DNA of 11,584 nucleotides, taken from Christensenella sp. UBA5893. GTDB taxonomy: Bacteria > Bacillota > Clostridia > Christensenellales > UBA1242. Below are positions 7,425 to 11,584 of this stretch, piece by piece; the stretch's first letter is position 1; every line of letters starts with the position of its first letter. The position numbers were made by a program, and so were the translations under genes. The stretch spans positions 1 to 11,584 of the forward strand of contig DJER01000016.1 in the NCBI GenBank assembly GCA_002431905.1. The letters are read 5' to 3'. Under the pieces are notes generated by a model, which worked only from the letters and a program-made list of their open reading frames with translations, was not told the origin of the DNA and made no database searches.

Positions 7425-8490
7425 TTTTATTTTCTCCTTTCATAAAAAATAGTAGCAAAAGCATTAACCACAAAAATGGCCAAATATATTTAAAATAGGA
7501 CATATAAAAATCTATTGTTCTTTCCAAATTATAAAATATAAAAAATTGCAAAATAATAAGTACAATATTTGTAAAAATAATTGCCCATGTTGGATTTACT
7601 TGCCCAATAATTTTTTCAAAACAAATACGCATACACGACATATATATTGCACCTTGAAAATAAATTATAAATAAATAAACTAAAATTGAAATTATATCAA
7701 TATTACCAACATTTCCAATATTTCTATTATATTGAGTGACATCTGCTATAGCATTTTTATGCAAAAAGGCAGTATTTCTAAATAATCTAAAATAAATTAA
7801 ATAAAAAATAAATAAAATTATAAAAACAAAAATAATTAAATTAAATATTCTTTTTGTTAAATTTTTTTCAATTTTAATTTTATCCAAAATAATAAGTAAA
7901 AATAAAAAGTCAACAAACCATATTGATGTTGAAAAAGATGATGAAATTATATTGAATGGTGATGATTCAAAAATGGAACTTAATTTCATAAATGATGTTG
8001 TTGTTTCAGACAAAAACAAGCACACAATAAGACCCAGTATCACAAATATAAAACTCACTTCACACGTTCTTGCTGTACTCTTTAGCCCTGAATGAGCAAC
8101 TGCCGAAATAACAGGCAAAAAGCACATCAAAAACATTATGTTACTAAATTCTTCATCAACAATTGCTTGTGTGTAAGAAACTGCTTCATTAACAATAAAA
8201 ATCAACTTTAGAAGTAGAAAAATATACAAAATTACATATATAGTTTTTGCAAGGAATTTTCCTATTGCTTTGCATAGCAAATCATATAACGACATATTGG
8301 GGAATTTTTGTTTTAGTTTTAAAATCAAGAACAATCCCAAAAAATCAATCAAAAAAAGGCAAAATACTGAAATTAGTCCAGATGTTTTTGCTAATTGATA
8401 TAATATTGATGGCAGTGTTACAAGTTTTAGTGCAAGCATTGAGATTGCACATAGCGACCCTGCCTGTCTTCCTGTGATTTGGTCATTCAT
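7387..8490 (-). CDS. Spore germination protein GerB, endospore germination permease
   Basis: 367 residues with about ten membrane helices, the size and pattern of the spore germination permease family (Spore_permease, APC superfamily). This is the subunit thought to bind the germinant in GerB-type receptors. The N-terminus MNDQITGRQAGSLCAISML matches the family's Q-rich start before the first helix; further helices lie roughly at 38-60, 84-106, 117-135, 144-163, 188-206, 215-236, 264-285, 302-320 and 335-352. The short basic tail (KGENKNARKNKSYIKSK) is probably cytoplasmic. The ATG overlaps gerA by 8 bases (ATGAATGA), a hallmark of coupled translation; AAGGGGAG lies 12 bases upstream, a rather long gap. 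The 3' end overlaps gerC by 38 bases. The middle of the gene (about 7780-7880) is unusually A/T-rich, encoding runs of Ile, Phe, Lys and Asn. Confidence 0.92.
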   Translation of the reverse strand: MNDQITGRQAGSLCAISMLALKLVTLPSILYQLAKTSGLISVFCLFLIDFLGLFLILKLKQKFPNMSLYDLLCKAIGKFLAKTIYVILYIFLLLKLIFIVNEAVSYTQAIVDEEFSNIMFLMCFLPVISAVAHSGLKSTARTCEVSFIFVILGLIVCLFLSETTTSFMKLSSIFESSPFNIISSSFSTSIWFVDFLFLLIILDKIKIEKNLTKRIFNLIIFVFIILFIFYLIYFRLFRNTAFLHKNAIADVTQYNRNIGNVGNIDIISILVYLFIIYFQGAIYMSCMRICFEKIIGQVNPTWAIIFTNIVLIILQFFIFYNLERTIDFYMSYFKYIWPFLWLMLLLLFFMKGENKNARKNKSYIKSK

Positions 8491-9904
8491 TATCTTTTTC
8501 CACTCCCCTTATTTCGTCATTATTTGGAATACTTTTTGGTCTTTTTTTCATTTGACTGATTGGTTTTCTATGCAAGGCGTCTTTTAGGTCATCTTTTATT
8601 CTCGGAGCATAAGGTGCAAGATATGGAGAGTTATATTCATTCAATGTGTTAAGGTAATTTACAAAATATATCATTCCACCAACTATTCCCAAAAGCCCCA
8701 AAGTTCCACCTATCAGCAAAAATACAAACCTTAATATAGTTAGTTGTGGTGCTTGTGTTGGAATTGTGTACATAGAAATCAAACTTAATGCAATAATTAT
8801 AATTCCTGGTGGAGAAATAAGCCCTGCTTGAACCCCAGTGTCACCAAGTACCAATGCCCCGACTATGCTTGTTGCAATTCCTAGGTATCTTGGGAGTCTT
8901 AAACTCACTTCATACAAAATTTGGAATAACACCAAAATAAACACCAATTCAATAATTGGAGTAAAAGGTAGATTTTGTGTTGTTGCATTTATTGTGATTA
9001 TGTATTTTAGTGGTACAATTTTGTAATGATACAACCTAAAACTTGCATACAACCCCGGGACAATTGTTGCCAAAATTAACCCAAGTGAACGAATATACCT
9101 GACAAAAGTTGCATAATGTGAATTGGTGTAATAATCATTGCTGTTTTGCAAATCCTCAATAAAAACATATGGCAATGTTAGAACAATTGGTGTACCGTCA
9201 ACAACAATTGCCACCCTACCTTCAAGCATTTTTGCTGTGACAATGTCTGGTTTTTCATTTGTTCCACATTGTTCAAAAAGTCCATTTGGTCTTTCGGATA
9301 AATATTCAATTAAGTAATGCGAGTCTATTATTCCATCGGTGTTAATTTTTTTGATTTTTTCAATAATGCTTTTTACAATTTTTTTTTCGGCGATATCATC
9401 GATATAAACCACACTTATTTGTGTGTGCATAAGTGCTCCAACAAAATAGTTCTTTATAACAAGATGTTTTGATGGAAATTGCTTTCGAAGAAGTGCCAAA
9501 TTTGTTTTTATGCTTTCGGTAAAACCTTCTCTTGGGCCTTGTATTGTTGGAGATGTTGGAGGTTCGTTTGGTTGTCTTGCGGGTAAAAGTTCCAAATCGA
9601 CTGACAATGCACCACCTTCGCCGTCAATAAAGATAAGAACTTTGTTCTTTATTATATTTTCGGCATAGTTTTTGCTTATCTTTTCTATATCAATAACACT
9701 TAATACTTGTTTTTGCAATATATCTAATGATATTTCGCCTTTATATGATAAAATTGGAGATAAAACTGATTGAACAAACAACATTTTGTCAATTGTACTT
9801 TTTAAAAATATGAGTGAAATATTTTTGTTAGAAACATTCAATTCTCTAACAGAAATATCTGGGTTGTTGTTTAGTTGTTTTTTTATTTTTTCAATTTCAA
9901 TCAA
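8483..9904 (-). CDS. Spore germination protein GerA, GerA/SpoVAF family receptor subunit
   Basis: 473 residues; the largest germinant receptor subunit, in the spore inner membrane. The soluble N-terminal region (1-265) holds the family signature IQGPREGFTESIKTN at 121-135 and VVDGTPIVLTLPYVFIEDLQ at 234-253. The membrane region follows: RYIRSLGLILATIVPGLYASF (269-289), helices around 314-333 and 345-380, with RLPRYLGIATSIVGALVLGD (336-355) and GLISPPGIIIIALSLISMYT (361-380), then 390-417. The tail contains KKRPKSIPNND (453-463), also typical. The start used is TTG at 9904 with AAGGTGG 9 bases upstream; an ATG at 9912 would be in another frame and meets a stop after two codons. First gene of the ger operon; the next gene overlaps by 8 bases. 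A sigma-G promoter lies directly upstream, which suits a forespore-expressed receptor. Which nutrient it senses cannot be read from the sequence. Confidence 0.94.
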   Translation of the reverse strand: MIEIEKIKKQLNNNPDISVRELNVSNKNISLIFLKSTIDKMLFVQSVLSPILSYKGEISLDILQKQVLSVIDIEKISKNYAENIIKNKVLIFIDGEGGALSVDLELLPARQPNEPPTSPTIQGPREGFTESIKTNLALLRKQFPSKHLVIKNYFVGALMHTQISVVYIDDIAEKKIVKSIIEKIKKINTDGIIDSHYLIEYLSERPNGLFEQCGTNEKPDIVTAKMLEGRVAIVVDGTPIVLTLPYVFIEDLQNSNDYYTNSHYATFVRYIRSLGLILATIVPGLYASFRLYHYKIVPLKYIITINATTQNLPFTPIIELVFILVLFQILYEVSLRLPRYLGIATSIVGALVLGDTGVQAGLISPPGIIIIALSLISMYTIPTQAPQLTILRFVFLLIGGTLGLLGIVGGMIYFVNYLNTLNEYNSPYLAPYAPRIKDDLKDALHRKPISQMKKRPKSIPNNDEIRGVEKDNE

Positions 9905-9941
9905 AAAAACATACCACCTTTTTTGATAGTATGTTTTTTTG
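9902..9941 (-). promoter_or_regulatory. Inverted repeat over the gerA promoter, ribosome site and start codon
   Basis: Bases 9902-9914 and 9929-9941 form a perfect 13-bp stem (core ACATAC/GTATGT with A7/T7 arms) with a 14-base loop. On the minus strand the loop contains the AAGGTG ribosome site and the far arm ends in the TTG start codon. RNA that reads in from the upstream gene can fold this hairpin, which also resembles a terminator because the downstream arm is T-rich. RNA starting at the sigma-G promoter lacks the first arm and cannot. Confidence 0.65.
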
Positions 9942-9955
9942 TTGTTAAATTATTC
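9927..9955 (-). promoter_or_regulatory. Candidate sigma-G (forespore) promoter of the gerA operon
   Basis: On the minus strand GAATA (9955-9951), a 17-base spacer and CATACTA (9933-9927) match the published Bacillus subtilis sigma-G consensus (GHATR, about 18 bases, CATWHTA) at every defined position, with a spacer one base short. gerA-type operons in B. subtilis are known to be sigma-G dependent. The start would fall near 9920, leaving a leader of about 16 bases that contains the AAGGTGG ribosome site. Confidence 0.65.
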
Positions 9956-9956
9956 T

Positions 9957-11252
9957 TTAATCATTTATTGTTACGTTTAATGCCGATGAATCTTCAATGT
10001 ATCCACCACCAACTGCAACAACTGATATACTTGCGACTTCGCTTGCAGTTTTTGAATATTTTGAAAGTATTTGAGATAAATCAAGCACTTGACTATCGGC
10101 AATACTATCAAACTGCTTTTCAATTGTCAAAGGACTTGACGCAGTTGAAAATGTTATATTTATTTTAAACTTATTTGTATTTGTTTTTTCTTTGTTTAAT
10201 GTTAATTTTAAAGTTGAAGTTGACTTTTTGAATGTTGCTGTTTTTACTGGTTCAAGTTGAGTTTTGTAAATAAATTCAATTGATTTTGACAATTCACTAT
10301 TTGTATAATAACTGCTCTCGCCAGTGCTTGCTATTGCTTGAATCATCAAGTTATAGTTCCCAGCCTTTAATTTGTTTGCCAAATTTACTGTTACAACATC
10401 AATAGAACTTGAATTTGGAGCAGCTTGAGAGATAAATTCATTTTCGCCAACACCATAATAAATTCTATATGAAATGGCTTTTGCAATAGGCGAAAAAGTT
10501 AGGACTTTGGTGTTTGCATCTAAATTTGCATTTTCAACTCTATCCAATTGTTTTGTGTAGGTAACTTTTTCTTTGTTGCTTATATCTGAAACCATTTTTT
10601 CATTTTTCGAGCCGTATCTTGCCCAAATGGTATAACTTCCCAATTTGTCTACCAATGTTCTTAGGTAAATATAATTATGGTTGTCTGTTATTCTTTTTGC
10701 AGGTTTGCTTGGTTCTTGATAATAAAATTCATAATAATCAGCATTTTCATTTTCATCAACATAGATCATCACTTCATTTGAAAGCGAATAAACTTTCAGA
10801 GTTGGCGCTTGCATTTTTTCGGTTTTTGAAATACATAATGTTACAACCAAAACAATTGCAATTGCCAATGCCAAAACAATTGAAGAAATTATAATTATTG
10901 TTTTTGTTTTTTTGGAAAGTTTTGATTTTCCCTTTTGTGGTTTTTCTTTTTTTACTTTTTCTTTCTTTTCTTTTTCTTCTTTTTTGGATTCTTCTTTTGT
11001 TTGCTTTGGTTGACTTGCTGGTTGTTCATTGGTTGCGGGATTTGCATACTTGTTCAACGCATCCGCGTTTTCTTCAATTTGTTCTTGATTTTGAACATCG
11101 CTTGCATCACTAGGTGTTAAAGGTGCTTCTTCAACCTCTTTGGGTTGTTGTACTATTTCAGGATTTTGAGTACTTGAAGAATTATTTGAGGCAAGTTTTC
11201 TTTGCTCAAACATTTTTCTTATATTTTCCGGCATTTCTCTTTTTTGATTCAT
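9957..11252 (-). CDS. Single-pass membrane protein with charged cytoplasmic tail and FN3/Ig-like extracellular domains
   Basis: 431 residues, function not recognised. Residues 1-115 are low-complexity and charged: Gln/Glu/Pro/Asn-rich, then a Lys/Glu block (about 84-116, KEEKEKKEKVKKEKPQKGK). One membrane helix spans about 118-141 (IIIISSIVLALAIAIVLVV). With no signal peptide and the basic block before the helix, a type II topology (N-terminus inside) is inferred. Residues 148-431 look like three tandem beta-sandwich modules of about 90-95 residues, fibronectin type III-like: one near 148-230 (APTLKVYSLSNEVMIYV, DYYEFYYQ), one near 233-330 (ISYRIYYGVGENEF, GNYNLMIQAIA) and a looser one near 335-428. 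ATG at 11252 has a GGGTGG site 4 bases upstream. It sits upstream of gerA on the same strand with a 52-base gap, but a separate sigma-A promoter and the sigma-G promoter of gerA suggest different timing. A surface or envelope-scaffold role is a guess. Confidence 0.8.
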   Translation of the reverse strand: MNQKREMPENIRKMFEQRKLASNNSSSTQNPEIVQQPKEVEEAPLTPSDASDVQNQEQIEENADALNKYANPATNEQPASQPKQTKEESKKEEKEKKEKVKKEKPQKGKSKLSKKTKTIIIISSIVLALAIAIVLVVTLCISKTEKMQAPTLKVYSLSNEVMIYVDENENADYYEFYYQEPSKPAKRITDNHNYIYLRTLVDKLGSYTIWARYGSKNEKMVSDISNKEKVTYTKQLDRVENANLDANTKVLTFSPIAKAISYRIYYGVGENEFISQAAPNSSSIDVVTVNLANKLKAGNYNLMIQAIASTGESSYYTNSELSKSIEFIYKTQLEPVKTATFKKSTSTLKLTLNKEKTNTNKFKINITFSTASSPLTIEKQFDSIADSQVLDLSQILSKYSKTASEVASISVVAVGGGYIEDSSALNVTIND

Positions 11253-11278
11253 AATTCCACCCTACTTACATCAATTTT

Positions 11279-11307
11279 ATTATATATTATATAAATTTTA
11301 TTTGCAA
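11279..11307 (-). promoter_or_regulatory. Sigma-A promoter for the FN3-like membrane protein gene
   Basis: Minus strand TTGCAA (11307-11302), 17 bases, TATAAT (11284-11279). The -10 is perfect and the spacing optimal. Transcription should begin near 11272, about 20 bases before the ATG. The -35 is the centre of a 16-bp palindrome (11297-11312). Confidence 0.7.
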
Positions 11308-11399
11308 ATAAATTTTGTTATAAATTTTTGTCTTTATAAATGAATTTTTATATATTTTTTACAAATTCTAAAAATAATATTTAAAAAAGAAAAATATTA

Positions 11400-11428
11400 T
11401 TGACATAAAAAGTTTTAATGACTAAAAT
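11400..11428 (+). promoter_or_regulatory. Sigma-A promoter for mscL
   Basis: TTGACA (11400-11405, perfect), 17 bases, TAAAAT (11423-11428). The start would be near 11435, with the AAAGGAG ribosome site at 11442-11448 and the ATG at 11454. This is the most consensus-like promoter in the window. Confidence 0.8.
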
Positions 11429-11453
11429 ATTAACGATTAACAAAGGAGTAAAA

Positions 11454-11584
11454 ATGAAAAAATTTTGGAATGAATTTAAAAAATTCATAAGTCGTGGAAA
11501 TGTTGTTGATATGGCCGTTGGTGTTATTATCGCTAGTGCGTTCACTGCAATAGTAACTTCTCTTACAAACAAAATTATTATGCC
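11454..11584 (+). CDS. Large-conductance mechanosensitive channel MscL, N-terminal part (cut by window edge)
   Basis: Only the first 43 codons plus two bases are inside the window; the gene continues beyond 11584. MscL is a homopentameric inner-membrane channel that opens under membrane tension and releases solutes during osmotic downshock. The visible part is diagnostic: an amphipathic N-terminal helix (KKFWNEFKKFISRGN) followed by the start of the first membrane helix with the conserved NVVDMAVGVIIASAF and the TSLTNKIIMP stretch. Family members are usually about 130-150 residues, so roughly a third is present. The ATG has AAAGGAG 5 bases upstream and a strong sigma-A promoter. The reverse-strand frame over the same bases is not a gene. 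Confidence 0.93.
   Translation, partial: MKKFWNEFKKFISRGNVVDMAVGVIIASAFTAIVTSLTNKIIM

Noticed and set aside
11381..11572. Minus-strand frame of 63 codons at the right edge
   Set aside because: It lies opposite the clear MscL N-terminus, which has its own promoter and ribosome site.

Overview
The window looks like chromosome from a low-GC, endospore-forming Firmicutes (Clostridia-type) bacterium, possibly an uncultured gut lineage. Three things point that way: very AT-rich DNA, strong Shine-Dalgarno sites (AAAGGAG, AGGAG), and a complete three-gene spore germinant receptor operon. TGA, TAA and TAG all act as stops, so the code is the standard bacterial one. The lineage is an inference; no rRNA or other phylogenetic marker is present.

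Layout from left to right. Positions 1-331 hold no gene. They contain four copies (three direct, one inverted) of a ~43-46 bp dispersed repeat, then a terminator. At 332-2746 (minus) is a large secreted, C-terminally membrane-anchored protein with a leucine-rich-repeat-like segment, Ig-like domains and a PKD-like domain. Divergent from it, 2897-4312 (plus) encodes a membrane-anchored beta-solenoid protein resembling the DUF4097 putative adhesins. A perfect 30-bp palindromic terminator separates it from the convergent pair at 4348-6091 (minus): a beta-solenoid protein with an exact 17-residue period (bactofilin-like) followed one base later by a putative heavy-metal permease with a His/Cys-rich loop.

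The core of the window is a gerA-gerB-gerC operon on the minus strand (9904 down to 6150). The reading frames overlap, so the genes are probably co-transcribed and translationally coupled. GerA and GerB form the inner-membrane part of a nutrient germinant receptor and GerC the outer-face subunit. This GerC has no lipobox cysteine and seems to be held by an N-terminal membrane helix. Just upstream of gerA is a near-consensus forespore sigma-G promoter (GAATA, 17 bases, CATACTA). It is embedded in a 13-bp inverted repeat that can form only in read-through RNA from the gene upstream, which suggests that vegetative read-through is kept silent.

Upstream of the operon, 9957-11252 (minus) encodes a single-pass membrane protein with a charged cytoplasmic tail and extracellular FN3/Ig-like domains. 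It has an excellent sigma-A promoter. Divergent from it, the first 43 codons of mscL (mechanosensitive channel) run off the right edge, also behind a near-perfect sigma-A promoter.

The window mainly concerns the cell envelope: surface proteins, membrane transport, osmotic release and spore germination. I see no phage genes, transposase genes, CRISPR arrays or RNA genes.
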